This document shows, in pieces, positions 12,701-23,187 of a stretch of 64,000 nucleotides of DNA. The notes below the pieces were generated by a model. The model made no database searches. It was given only the letters and a program-made list of their open reading frames with translations, and was not told the DNA's origin. Source of the DNA: Antedon mediterranea. Taxonomy: Eukaryota > Echinodermata > Crinoidea > Comatulida > Antedonidae. Position 1 is the stretch's first letter. Each line of letters begins with the position of its first letter. The position numbers were made by a program, and so were the translations under genes. The stretch is taken from contig NC_092675.1 of the NCBI RefSeq assembly GCF_964355755.1, positions 22,980,412 through 23,044,411 on the forward strand. Direction: 5' to 3'.

Positions 12701-15700
12701 CTGCATAAAGACATCCCACTTGATTTCAAGCACTCCTGGAAATGATGTGAAAAAACAATAACGCAACTAAAGTTGTAAGAAACGAGATTGTAACTCTGTA
12801 TTTTACCATACAATCACCAGCTATTCTGTATTGTGTGAAAATATCATTAGGCAAAGTGGAAGAATATGCTTAAATGGTTTTAATTTTGTTTAAAATAATA
12901 TAGCATAGATGTTTTATATTGTTGTTAAATATTACCCTTCCTTCTCCTCCACCCACCTGTCACATTGCACTATGAACTTTTAATTGCAATGAAATTTGAC
13001 ATACAGATGTATTGTACAAATTGGGGAAAGTGGATTATGTATCAAATGTGAGAGGCCATATGTACAGTATATGTCATACTGCATAGTTATAGCGAGGCTA
13101 CATAACCACAATATTAAATTAAAAGGCCACCTTGGGTATTAAAGGATGTCATCCAAGGTTCTATAGTTTAAAACATGATATAAAATCATATATCATCAGT
13201 ATAGGATCATAATCAAACCAGTTAGAGCTTGCCCACTAACTGTCGTAATGAGCATTATAAGTACCAGTGTTTTATAAGGCTGGGTGTGTAAGTAGCTATC
13301 AAACAGAATTAAACAACCATCATGTACAGTACGATCTAATATTCCAACATTCTTTCTTACTAAATAAAGGTATCAAATGTAAAATGTGTAGCACTTAAAA
13401 AGGAGCTTCTGGAAAATCAGCCATTTTAGGGTTCTAACCGTTCTAATAGTTCGACTAACCGACTATTTTTAATATGCTTTATATTAGTAGCTAGATGGTA
13501 TCTAAAACAAAGTTACTTTCTATAAGTAAGAAATATTTAAAGTATTCTGTATAGAATTAACACAAAAGAAAGCTCCTAATTAATGAAGTCAAAATTATGA
13601 ATGCTGATTGCTCTTGTTGATGACTCGAGGTCAAAAGTGCAGACTACAGGATGTCCTAAAATAATTAGAGCTGGTGATGTGCCAGTCCGTGTTTACATTG
13701 TTCATGACAAAATTTAATGTTGGACATATGCTCACCTTCTCGCCTGCATGTGGTGGGGGTGGGGGTGGCGATGACCAGTCTTTTTCTGCTTCGTCTGCAG
13801 AGTTCAATGCAAAGTGGTTGTGTGACCTTATTGATGAACTCAAGACACTAGGACAGGAACTATTTTCTGAAGTATCAGATGAGCCTGACGGAGACCGTTT
13901 TAGCTTATTCTTTATCTTGTGATAAAAAAAAGAACAAATGTAAATAATTAGGTAATTTTTAGCTTGAAGGAGTAAAAATGTAATGACCATGTTTAAGCTT
14001 GGTTCCTACAGAAGGTATTTTGACCCTACATGAATAACCGACTGTCAAATGATGTTTCGATTGGCAATACATTTCATCTGAGTTGGAACCAAACTTTAGA
14101 GTACTAAAATGAAGTCAGGCCTATTACTAGAAGAAATTTGAAGTGATAGCATAAAAGTTAGAATGCAGAGTTTTTAAAACTGAATTATTAATGGAATAAT
14201 ACACTAATAGTGTACAATGTATCATTATATCTCTTTTTTTTTAAATAAGTGTTGAAACAATTAAAAATGACTAATAAACTAGATATATTAGTAGACGTAC
14301 AATTCAAAATATTTATATCTACATCCTCTATAGTTGTCATACCCTTATTCATCCCCTACATATATCATGTTCACTTGCCAGTTAATGGAAGTGCCGGATG
14401 TCTGACGGAACAAACCAGACCTTCGTCAGTCAGAGTTGACCTGCCTAGGTCAATAATTTTATTGTCTAATCAGAGATAACGATCATTTTTTTTTCGATAA
14501 AAAGGGCTTCTTATTTAGTCAGTGATCAGCTACAATTTTTTTCTTTTTTTTTGTATTATCAATTTCCACACATCAAACATATTTGATATTAAAGTAGTTA
14601 ACAATAATAGATAATAGACTTTTTATTTCCACGATAACAAAATTTAAAATATCTTTGGAGCTTTTTTGAATGAATTTAAACTGTTAATTTATTGATAAGT
14701 ATTCTTAATTGTCAATGTTACACAATGATGAAATGAATTATTATCTTACAATACATACTGTACAGTACTGTATCTACAGATTAAGTTATTTTTAGTCTTT
14801 AAATCAATCATTATAAAAGTGAATGTGAAATAATTTGAATCATAGAAGCCGCAGAGAATACACTTAAAAGAATAGAATGCATATCTTTATATCAATTTCA
14901 CTTCTCTTTTATTTTCTTTTTTTGTGCGTGCTAATTATAAATGTTAATTAATATTTTAATAAAGTTGAAATGAAATCAATAGAAAACCCCACATTTTATA
15001 AATGCAATTAATCATTAAAGTTGAGTCACGTCCTATAGGGAAATCAACACTAAGAATGTTTCCTTGTCTTGTATAGCATTTAAATGCCAAGAAAATTCCA
15101 ATCCCCCATGAATGCTTGAATTAAAGGGTGCTACATGATTTAAGATTTCTATCATTGATTATAATAGCATTGTACATCACGATGGAGGATATGTAAAAAT
15201 TCCTATGCTTGAGTATCAAATAAATATAAACCAAATTAAAACAGCTACAGTAGAGTACGGTACAAAAAAATATACATTTTTTTTATGGCAACATTGTCTA
15301 AAACCTGTTATGTATATCAATCATCAACCATCTCCTCCACGTCTCACCCACCAACCTCTTTTAAAAATCATGGATCCAACTGTAGCCCCCACCTCTCCAT
15401 CTACAGTATTACATTGAGGTGTGTCATACGTGTGTAAGCACTTAACGCCACTTCACAAATTACTTATCTAATAGCACACGCTAATGTATTGTTGTTAATA
15501 GATAACTGCACTATAAGAAGTTCAAGGAATTAAGTCTATTTTTAGGGTACATGTCAGTTTACGTCAGAATAGGGGCCTGTAGTGGGCTGGCACGAATCTC
15601 ATGCTAACAAAATAATGAGGGAAGTCTATACTGAAGAAAGTACTGACATTATCTATACATTGCTACATTCAGTGTTCATTTATTGAACGCCAACACATGT

Positions 15701-18700
15701 TCATATTATTGTTGGCATTCACAATTTATGCATTTAAAAAAATAAAATTTCTTCATACTGTTTTTGGCAAAGAAAAATAGAGAACATGTTAGGAGTAAAA
15801 TTGACCAAAGTACAAATTAAAAAAGTAATTCAAGCAAATTTGAGAAAAATCATAAACAGTGCTGATTGCAAGATCAAGACCATTTCTTGCTTGGTCCATA
15901 CTACAGTAGGACGCAACGCATCTATGAGAGTGCAATCTGTCCAATCACAAGCGCTTGATTATCCAAACTGAAGCTTGTTATTGGCCAGCTTTCTTGTGTT
16001 GCACTTACAGCCTTGCATTGCATACTGGTGGGAAGATTTATACATGACACTTTACTTAGGTTTGGATCTCCATCCCTAATATTGTAAGCAATACAAGTAC
16101 AGTTAATTACTTTTTAGTGAAAACAAACTATACATTCTATATAATTCTTTAAAGGCAATTTTTATGGTAATCCTTAACTTCAGACTACAGACACCTACTG
16201 TAGACTATTTGGTAATTTAATGACAACCTACCAAATGGATACTTTAAGTTTATGAGTTCATAGTGTTAAGTATAACTAAAATATCACTTCACTTGCTCTA
16301 ATGAGTAGAAATGTACAGTAGCAAAAGTGACAAGTACAATTTCCTGATAAAGTACACATGATTTCACCCTCATAATTAGTTAATTTATATCGTTATTGAA
16401 TGGAGTATTACTGTTATTTGACAAAGCTATTTCATTGAATTTTTAGTTTGCATGCTAACACACACCTTGGGAAGTTAGTGTAATTTATTCTAGATTCAAG
16501 AGGATGGTTTGACCATCTGTGACAATTTGTTGTTCATTTTTTTTTTTAGTTTTCGCAGTAATAATAAATCATGATCTTTAGATTTCATAAGATTTTTTCC
16601 TAAAATACACCCTTGGCCAGCATTCTAAAAATTTTGTTTTAAGAATTGTATTTGTTTTTTTTTTAATTATAGACAAAAATATTCTGAAACATCATGTGGT
16701 TATTGTGAGACTAAAGTACACCATGTGTTAATAACCTAAATTTCATTTTGGATTTTTGTAATAAACATTGAAATCAATGCCAATAATGCTACATAGAAGT
16801 TTATATACTGTGCACATTAATAATAGTTTATACGATGTACGACAACAAGTTTCAAAAACGATTTCTGAAAATATCAATACTGTGATTTATCAGTCAATAA
16901 CCATAACTTAATTTAATGTTTAAAAAAGATCTGATCTACAGTAAAGAATACTACAGGGTAATAACTTCAGTCTGGTACAGTTCTTTGCCAAACATGCAGT
17001 TTAGTAATATTTAGCAAACCTGACACAAAAGTACAAACATGACTCAGTATCAACAGAGACTGAGATTAAGGATAATATTACATGCGCATGTTTTTTGATG
17101 TACATACACTAAACATATTAAGTGGTACAGCCATGGAAAATTATAGATCTTTGCAGTGTACTACTAGTGCTGGTGATATCCTTATGATAAGCTACAATAC
17201 AAACATTATTGGCAGCAAAGTCAAATTACATTACACGATTCTTTATTTTATGATTTTTAAACTTCTAAAAGTGTTATTTACTACTGATCATGGAGCAATT
17301 GTCCAAATAATTCCTCCATGCTATGATTAACTTTTGTTTTCAGCCAATTCTTCATCGCATTTCATTCATCATGCCTATTTTAAGCTATTTTGGAAAGTTA
17401 CAAAATCTTTCAGGCCACTTTTTGTAATGTCTGTAGAGAAGAAAGGGACATCATGGAGAAGCCAATTAAACAGGGTTCCTTGACAGCTATGCCAAAGCAC
17501 TTCAGCACCAATAAAAATAGAAAATCCTGAAGGGATTTAACCATCAGAACAGTACCTGCACAGTTTGATAAAAATCTGACATTTGTAGAATGAAGTGTTG
17601 CAAAGAAAACCACTAAACAGAATCAAGTTTAAAATACTTAATCACGTACAGTAGGCAACCAAGCATGTGTTCCTTCCTTCTTACAAAAAAATTTCCCACC
17701 AGTAGCATACAGTAATGTTATTAGTATTGGAATATCGAGGGAAACTCCCAAAGTAATGGTTTGAAGTGGTTATTATGATGTTTAGTAAACAAGTTTTTTT
17801 GTTAATGTTAACTGTACATTGATAGGTTGTCCGTTTCTTTAGTAATTGCCTAACTGCAAGCACAGTGGTAAAAAAAATGTAAACAAGTTTTCTTTTACAA
17901 TAAAAAAAAATGTTATAAAAATGTAAACCTCTGTTGAAGAACTCGTACTGTAGTTCATTGAATGAAAATGAGTGAAATGCTATCTGTTTATGTAAATACC
18001 CACTTGAACAATGGATTAATATTATGGGATATTAAACTCACCTTGCGTGCAATAACAAGTTGCACAACGTTTCCCGCATTACGCAGGATGTCGACGACCT
18101 CGTTGTGTGTGACACACATAAGATTATGTCCATTAATCATCAGTATCTCGTCTCCCTTCTGAAGTCGGCCATCCCTAGAAAATTATTTCAAAAATATATG
18201 ACCTTAATATTATAAATTGTATAAAGTCACCTATTGAAATAAAAATAGAATGAAGGGATGTGTAAACATTAGCACTGAAGAGACGGTTAATAAATATTTC
18301 CTAATGATTTCATATGGTGGCGAGTATTTATTTTTTAATACAATTTTCTCTCATCATTATCTGTTTTCCCCTATAAATAAGCCAATATAAAAAGTCATGC
18401 CAAACTCTACAGTATATCATCAAAGAATCTAGAAAACGCCCATTAACTATAATATTAGAACAATACATATGTTTTTGCAATTCTTGATTGTGTATTTTGG
18501 TATCATTTGTGACTGTGTGTATTTGTATAGTATCTTGTTTTAATTTTTCACGCCATTTTCAAATGTATTTCCATTTTATATTACTATGGACAATCAAACA
18601 ATATCAGTATCATAAGTATCAGATTGCCTTATATTTTAGATTCCATATTTCTAGTTTTTAAGAGTGTACAAAAACACTCCGAACAATAATTTTATAATAA

Positions 18701-21700
18701 ATGCTGTGGAACCACTGATTAATAAATTGATAAAGAAAAACAATAGAAAAAAGTATATTGTATACAGTATCTGTGTAAACTATTCAAATCCATACTACAG
18801 TAGTTACATTTTAGCATTACTCAAAATAGGATGCAAGGATAACGCATACAATGTATGATGCAAATAATGATACCATACTATAGGAATTACGAATATGAAA
18901 TGGGGATCAGCTCAAAAGTTTCACAAATGTGTGACGTATCCGTTTTCGTTATCGTATTCGTAAGATTGCGAAAACTTCCTAATATTCATTTTTTACCATT
19001 ATCATAAATAAATTCATCCATTACTCACATCTGTTGCTATTACTGTTACTTTAGTTAGAGGAGATACAAAGTAATTATGCCTCAAATTAATACAGTATTC
19101 ATTTTGAACTTTTGTACACTGTATTTATATATTTTTTTAAAAATATATGTTAATACACAATCAACAGGTATAATTCCTAAGAACAATTTACATTATCCAC
19201 AACAAAAAATTAAATAAAAATGAATGATTGAATCTCAGTGTAATTTTCTTTTTATTTGAAGTTTATATTTTTCTTTATATTAGTTACAATCATCAAATTT
19301 ATAAGAATGTACAGTATGACCATGTTGGGATGCCACGGTGAAAAATACTGTAATATAACCATCAAACATAGATTCACAAATACCTTTCTGCAGCTTTGTC
19401 CTTATCAACCCCTGCTACAAATATACCGATATCCCCTTTCCTTGAACCTTTACCCCCGGCAATCTGAATTCCGAGGCCTCCTTCACCCTTCACCAAATGC
19501 ATTTTTACAACTTCCCTTTTCTATGAAAAAAAGAAACCAACAAAAATGAATCATCATAACATTATTCAGAAACTGACCAATTCTCAGTACTTGATAGGTA
19601 CCATAAAAAAAAATATCCCAATAATAAAAATATTTATTATGCAACTCCAAAAAAAAAAAGAAGATCATTTAGCGCATTGAATCATCACTGTTAAGACAGT
19701 GGAACCGTAATTACGTAGCCATAACATCGGCATGGTTCGAGGCTCACTCACTCCATGGTTCTGGTGGTAGAACAAAGAATAAAGACTATAAACCGAGGTC
19801 CACTCGTGTGCACTTTAAAGAACCTAGTACATCTTTCGAGACAAGTAGGGGGTTACCCCGGTTTATTGATACATCACAGCCACTGATCATAACTGGGCCC
19901 TCTGGGAGACCAGTCTTTGACTGAAGAGGTTACCCAGTATAAATATTTCAATTCAATCAATCAATTTTCCTAAATAAATGAGTTTTTAAATTAATTAATG
20001 AATCAAAAGTGTTACTGTTAATAGATTTTGTGATCATCCTCATCTTGATATAATGAATTTGAGGTGGTTTGGATTATTAACCTTGGGAATACATTGCACA
20101 TTTGAAGTGCACACTTTACCCACTTTCCACCTACTTTGCACACTTTATGCAGTTTAGCAAAAACTGGCGAAATGTTATTAATTCTTTCAAATGTCTAAAT
20201 AAGGTGGTAGATGAGGTGGTTTGGATATTAACCTTGCGAATACATAGTGCATTTGAAGTGTACACTTTACCCACTTTTTAGCCTACTTTTTCACACTTTT
20301 GGCAGTTTATCAAGGCCTACCTGGTGCAATGTTATTTATTCTTGGAAAATGTCTAGATAAAAAATAAACAAGTCTTGTACCCTAGTACTACTTAGTACTG
20401 TAGGTAATATCTACTGTAAAGCAGTTTCAGTTAAATCTGGTTTTAATTTTTTATAGACAGAAGAGCGCCAAGGCCAAGTATAATCTAATGATTCAATACA
20501 AGCAATACTATAGGCTTCAGTTTGTTAAAAAGTTGTAACTACACACAAGGTGATATTTGGAAATTACATCCCCATTTGACCTAAATCACATGGTATAACA
20601 TTTGGCAAGAATTAGGGTGGGATTAAACTGACAAGTTTCAGGCCACAGTTCCTATCTTAGTTCATTGACTGTAACAGGCCTCTGAATCTGTAGGCTGTCT
20701 ACATTTGGACAATGGTTGGAACATAAATAATGAAATTATGGAAATCATATTTGAACTGAACAATGTCTGAACTATAAACGCAGTAGAAGATGAATGAATG
20801 TAAATTGTAATGAAAATGTTCCTTAAATATTTATTTCATTCACAATCATAAACAGAACAGTAAGTGACAATGACTGAATTACTGCAGAACAGTAAGTAAC
20901 AATGACTGAATTACTGCAGAACAGTAAGTAACAATGACTGAATTACTGCAATGAACAATAGTAGTACTGTAGTATGATTTGAAGAAAAAAAACCCAAAAA
21001 TTAATCAATGATGATGATTAATTAATGATCAACACCAGAAAAAGAATCAACATTTTAAATATTTCACATCATGAAAACTTTAAACAGGGACATGAATTTT
21101 GATAAATTCAGTATTGCAGATATTGTACAGTAGTAAACATTGTGTTGAAGGCAATCTGTTCAATTTGCACAAGTAACAGGATTACAGATCTAGTATTACA
21201 GTAAAAGTAAAATAATACCATACTCCACAATAGTAGGCAAAATCAATATCTGTTGCAATCAAACAAAAGTATTTAACACAGGTTGTGGAAACTACTGTAT
21301 ATTTGGTTGGCAAACAAAACGCGAATTGTAATCAATCAGTGTACAGACTAATACATAATACTCAGAATAACAGTATTATTGTGTTATGCAATGTGTTTGT
21401 ATTATTTCACACTATCTTAGAGCTCCGTTCTTAAAGGCTATTAAATTTAATAAAGTAAAAAAAAAATATCTGAAAACAAAGGTTTAACTGAAATCATAAC
21501 TTGTAACATTTCTCTTCCTTTGCCACTTTCTTCACATTATTCAAAATAACAACCATTTTCTTCAATTTCAAACACACAATAATGGAGTAGGTTGAACACA
21601 CTACTTTGGGGATGACAAAAATAAGCCTTCATTAGCAATTATAAAAAAAAATGTTATAGCCATACTGTACCTTTTTCTTTGCTTGTTGAGCTGCGTGTGA

Positions 21701-23178
21701 GAGAATAGAATCAGTTCTCACCACTTTTTGTGGTGATAAGGGTGGCAAGGTTTCATCAATTTTAACTGTTTTCAATGGTGGTACATCTGTTTGCTGAAGT
21801 TCAATCGTGTCCTCAAAATCAACATCACTTTCTGGCGGTTCATGTCTACGTTTTGTTCCCGACAAACGCTTTTCTTGATTACGGTCAAATGAATTTTTAT
21901 CAATACTAGTTCCGTAAGGAGACAGAAAATTCCCGATGTTGTTTGGGTCAAAGTTTTCCTGACTCCAGTCCATCATTACTTTACCACCAACATCGTTTTT
22001 TTCAATCCAGTTTTGAATGTCTCTTTTCTCGACTAAAGCACCAGGTGGACATGTGTCATGAGGTGGTGATGGTGCCTTACGTTTACTTTTTCTTAATACT
22101 GTAAGACACAGTTTACCTGCACGTAGAGCACTTTCTAATAGAAATCTGTACATGAAAAATGTATTGTTAATCAAATTCAATTACCTTATCTAATGTACAT
22201 GAATCGATAGAGCAAAGCATAATGTAAACTGTACTTTTTCTTGAAATATACACAATTACATTTGGTAATATTTAAATTGTTATTTAATTTGTATTAAAAA
22301 GCATTAATCATGAATACTTAACTATTACACTAACTGTACTTTTCTTTTTAAAACAGAAATTCATAAACTGTGGACATTTAAAAAAATTGAATAACGTGGG
22401 GATAATTTCTAAAGTTTCAACAAACTGTTGTTTTTTAAACAGAATACAATGACAAATTATTGAAATAGAAACCGACAGTTGGTATGGTAGTCTATAAGTG
22501 ATGCTCCATCAGGATAAACTGACAATAGCCAAAGCTCTCCCGAGGTCCTTTTATGGACCCTTTTACAATTATCAACAGTTTATTACCAAAAAAGAAATGG
22601 TTGGCAGATTAGTTGTAGGTGTGGAAAAATATTTTATACATTTCCTATTATACAGTACAGTACTATTTTCTGTTTATCAGGGTAAGCTAATCATGAACAT
22701 TTATTAATATTAGACATTTTATTTTTACATACTTAGTCCTTTCAATGGAACATCTCTCTAATACTTTTTCATTTATCTGTAAAATCTCATCGTTAGCTTG
22801 CAGCTGCCCTGTTGCAAGACTATCCGGTGTCACTGTCTTAATCCTAATATTGCCAACCAGGGGTTTATTCTTTAAGAAAGAATAATTTTGCAGGCTTCTT
22901 TCTGCTTTGAGTGATATTCCTAATTCCTGTATGGAAGGTGGAGGGTTTCTGAACACGGCAACATGTATTTCTTCTCTGTCTCTTCTTTGGGCATTCTTTG
23001 GTTCATCACCCTTATCAGGACTTCCACCTGCAGAATCAATTCCATTGAGGAAGAGCTCGAGCACACGTACACTCTGGTTAACATCATCCTGGATAGACAC
23101 TGGTTCTGATTTTAGATCCTCTTGAAATTCACGTAGAAGTCTGAGGCACCTTTGTGCATTTGCAGCACTGATCGGCAT
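506..23178 (-). CDS. PDZD2: PDZD2-like multi-PDZ scaffold protein, partial (13 exons; C-terminus outside window)
   Basis: Coding exons in transcript order are 23178-22733, 22145-21671, 19520-19384, 18174-18042, 13915-13736, 12477-12303, 11873-11800, 10739-10624, 5031-4793, 4577-4460, 4115-3983, 2284-2252 and 701-506. All borders are AG/GT and the phases join without a stop, giving about 818 codons. The start is the ATG at 23178, nine bases after an AG acceptor, so at least one 5' noncoding exon lies upstream. The N-terminus (MPISAANAQ) resembles that of vertebrate PDZD2 (MPIT...). Four PDZ domains follow, with [15 protein letters not shown] and SLGIGVV carboxylate-loop motifs and GDEIL.(V/I)NG motifs, separated by Ser/Thr/Pro-rich linkers. 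PDZD2 proteins are scaffolds with six PDZ domains; the last two would lie beyond base 1. An ancestral PDZD2/IL16-type gene is possible. The assignment rests on remembered family sequence. Confidence 0.85.
767..1026 (-). mobile_element. tRNA-derived SINE, minus strand
   Basis: Read on the minus strand, the head (about 1026-950) has a tRNA-like A box (TAGCTTGGTGGTTAACATG) and B box (GGTTCAATC). The tail at 767-790 is A/T-rich with AAATAAATAAAATAAATA. It lies in the intron between the last two visible PDZD2-like exons. A palindromic insert sits inside it at 944-966. Confidence 0.55.
937..973. repeat. Mini-palindrome insert with 7-bp flanking repeat (copy 1)
   Basis: A 23-bp palindrome at 944-966 (CATGGAGGAA / ATA / TTCCTCCATG) is flanked by ATTGAGC (937-943) and ATTGAAC (967-973), a 6/7 direct repeat. 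It has the same architecture as the inserts at 7356, 17289, 25283, 27011 and 30931. Confidence 0.65.
2143..2163. repeat. (CT)n microsatellite
   Basis: About eight CT units lie in a PDZD2-like intron. No function is visible. Confidence 0.9.
2252..2284 (-). CDS. PDZD2: 33-bp microexon of the PDZD2-like gene
   Basis: Eleven codons ([11 protein letters not shown]) lie between acceptor GGTTAG and donor GTAAGT, in phase 0 on both sides. It joins exon 4115-3983 to exon 701-506 without changing frame, so it could be skipped or included as a cassette. It encodes a short acidic/Ser stretch after PDZ4, a possible phosphorylation site. Confidence 0.6.
2925..3217. mobile_element. Harbinger-like MITE, 293 bp, TAA target duplication
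   Basis: Terminal inverted repeats begin AGCCTGGTTTCCATAAAATC (about 26 near-perfect bases). They are flanked by TAA at 2922-2924 and 3218-3220, typical of PIF/Harbinger TWA sites. The interior is GC-richer than its surroundings and holds nested hairpins, such as ATCGGCAAAGTTCAAC at 3030 against its inverse near 3048-3065. No coding is present. Confidence 0.8.
3983..5031 (-). CDS. PDZD2: PDZD2-like exons 10-12: Thr/Ser-Pro linker and PDZ4
   Basis: Exon 5031-4793 encodes a linker with repeated TPS/SPS units ([22 protein letters not shown]) and then THRIVLEK, the first strand of PDZ4. Exon 4577-4460 gives [14 protein letters not shown] and [19 protein letters not shown]. Exon 4115-3983 gives [13 protein letters not shown] and [12 protein letters not shown]. 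Human PDZD2 has an equivalent RIVMEVTLNK...GLGIGACCL...GRHPNPKV pattern in its fourth PDZ. Confidence 0.85.
7349..7386. repeat. Mini-palindrome insert with perfect 7-bp flanking repeat (copy 2)
   Basis: A 24-bp palindrome at 7356-7379 (CATGGAGCTAT / TT / ATAGCTCCATG) lies between two exact copies of ATCAAAC (7349-7355, 7380-7386). A 7-bp direct repeat abutting a palindrome implies target-site duplication. Confidence 0.75.
7512..8686 (-). mobile_element. Non-autonomous Helitron-like element, copy A
   Basis: Read on the minus strand, the element starts TCTATATATAAATTTACG after a host A. It ends in a GC-rich hairpin (arms TAGATGGTACGC / GCGTACCATCTA in copy B; one arm slightly mutated here) finishing CTAG before a host T. 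TC start, CTRR end, subterminal hairpin and A^T insertion with no target duplication are Helitron hallmarks. There is no Rep/helicase coding, so it is non-autonomous. The hairpin runs into the terminal CTAG, which is not typical, and leaves some doubt. About 1175 bp. Confidence 0.55.
9260..10435 (-). mobile_element. Non-autonomous Helitron-like element, copy B
   Basis: This is a second copy of the 7512-8686 element in the same orientation, with the same two termini (TC... and ...CTAG) and again a host A and T at the borders. The copies align over most of their length. Copy B lacks part of copy A near 7985-8160 and has its own T-rich insert near 9705-9835. Exact shared ends with independent internal changes support two separate insertions. 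Confidence 0.6.
10624..12477 (-). CDS. PDZD2: PDZD2-like exons 7-9: PDZ3
   Basis: Three exons (12477-12303, 11873-11800, 10739-10624) encode PDZ3. The motifs read in order: [55 protein letters not shown], then [10 protein letters not shown] and a Ser/Pro tail. This is the closest match in the window to human PDZD2 ([40 protein letters not shown]), and it gives the gene its name. Confidence 0.9.
10945..11103. mobile_element. Harbinger-like MITE, 159 bp, 41-bp perfect TIRs
   Basis: The 41-bp inverted repeats starting AGCCGATTTTCCACTAGGCG are perfect at the two ends, with TAA at 10942-10944 and 11104-11106. It starts AGCC like the 2925-3217 element, so both may use one transposase. It lies in a PDZD2-like intron. 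Confidence 0.85.
13736..13915 (-). CDS. PDZD2: PDZD2-like exon 6: Ser-rich and polyproline linker
   Basis: This 180-bp, 60-codon exon in phase 0 lies between PDZ2 and PDZ3. It has a basic start (IKNKLKRS), a Ser-rich middle and a run of six to seven prolines ([14 protein letters not shown]) that could bind SH3, WW or EVH1 domains. Acceptor and donor are TCACAAG and GTGAGC. The sequence itself is not diagnostic, but its splice phases and position fit the gene. Confidence 0.65.
13996..14095. mobile_element. Short TWA-type MITE, 100 bp
   Basis: The ends AGCTTGGTTCCTAC and (inverted) AGTTTGGTTCCAAC match at 12 of 14 positions. TTA flanks both ends (13993-13995, 14096-14098). Harbinger-like by its target site; non-coding. 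Confidence 0.65.
17282..17327. repeat. Mini-palindrome insert, degenerate (copy 3)
   Basis: The palindrome at 17289-17320 has arms CATGGAGCAATT and AATTCCTCCATG (one mismatch) around an 8-base loop. The flanks read CTACTGAT and CTATGAT, a 7-bp repeat only if one base was inserted on the left. This is weaker than the other copies. Confidence 0.4.
18042..19520 (-). CDS. PDZD2: PDZD2-like exons 4-5: PDZ2
   Basis: Two exons (19520-19384, 18174-18042) split one PDZ domain in phase 2. The first carries [20 protein letters not shown] and [15 protein letters not shown]. The second carries [18 protein letters not shown] and ends VVQLVIARK. This matches the second PDZ of vertebrate PDZD2 in order and motif (GLGIQVSGG, GDELLVINGH). 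The 1.2 kb intron between them holds no recognised element. Confidence 0.85.
19690..19965 (+). mobile_element. tRNA-headed SINE with Deu-like core, 5'-truncated
   Basis: It starts within the tRNA-like head (TTAAGACAGTGGAACCG) and has a B box-like GGTTCGAGGC. The core (AAACCGAGGTCC, TGCACTTTAAAGAACC, CATCTTTCGAGACAAGTAGG, GTTACCCCGG) matches the element at 45505-45818 and resembles the Deu domain of vertebrate and sea urchin SINEs. The tail is AATTCAATCAATCAA. Confidence 0.65.
20061..20365. repeat. Diverged tandem duplication, 2 x ~152 bp
   Basis: The copies start at 20061 and 20213 (GAGGTGGTTTGGAT...). They share ACACTTTACCCACTTT and GCAGTTTA blocks with scattered differences. In a PDZD2-like intron; no coding. 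Confidence 0.8.
20855..20950. repeat. Tandem repeat, 3 x 32 bp
   Basis: There are three units of 32 bp starting GAACAGTAAGT. Units 2 and 3 are identical, and unit 1 differs at one base. Intronic. No spacers, so not CRISPR-like. Confidence 0.95.
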
Positions 23179-23187
23179 TTTGATTCC
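21671..23187 (-). CDS. PDZD2: PDZD2-like exons 2-3: N-terminal helix region and PDZ1
   Basis: The exon 23187-22733 opens after the acceptor TATAG and holds the start codon. Its first ~50 residues look helical, followed by an acidic linker. PDZ1 runs from about residue 95 to 165, crossing the 22733/22145 splice within the codon for K of ERTK. The core is recognisable ([12 protein letters not shown]), but the usual GLGF loop is replaced by RSLQNYSF, so ligand binding may be unusual. The following exon encodes a basic then acidic linker ([10 protein letters not shown]..., [10 protein letters not shown]) of about 130 residues in which I recognise no domain. Confidence 0.8.

Larger units (their letters stand above)
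13916..18041. other. PDZD2-like intron (4.1 kb)
   Basis: Between the PDZ2 and linker exons. It contains the 100-bp MITE at 13996, a possible relative of the 61.5 kb MITE at about 15888-16035, and a mini-palindrome insert at 17289. The rest is AT-rich and shows nothing recognisable. Confidence 0.6.

Noticed and set aside
13674-13922. Plus-strand open frame with a Gly run
   Set aside because: Antisense shadow of the PDZD2-like polyproline linker exon, whose splice sites and phase fit on the minus strand.
20855-20950. Three direct repeats, at first glance array-like
   Set aside because: The units are contiguous with no unique spacers, in a eukaryotic intron; a simple tandem repeat.
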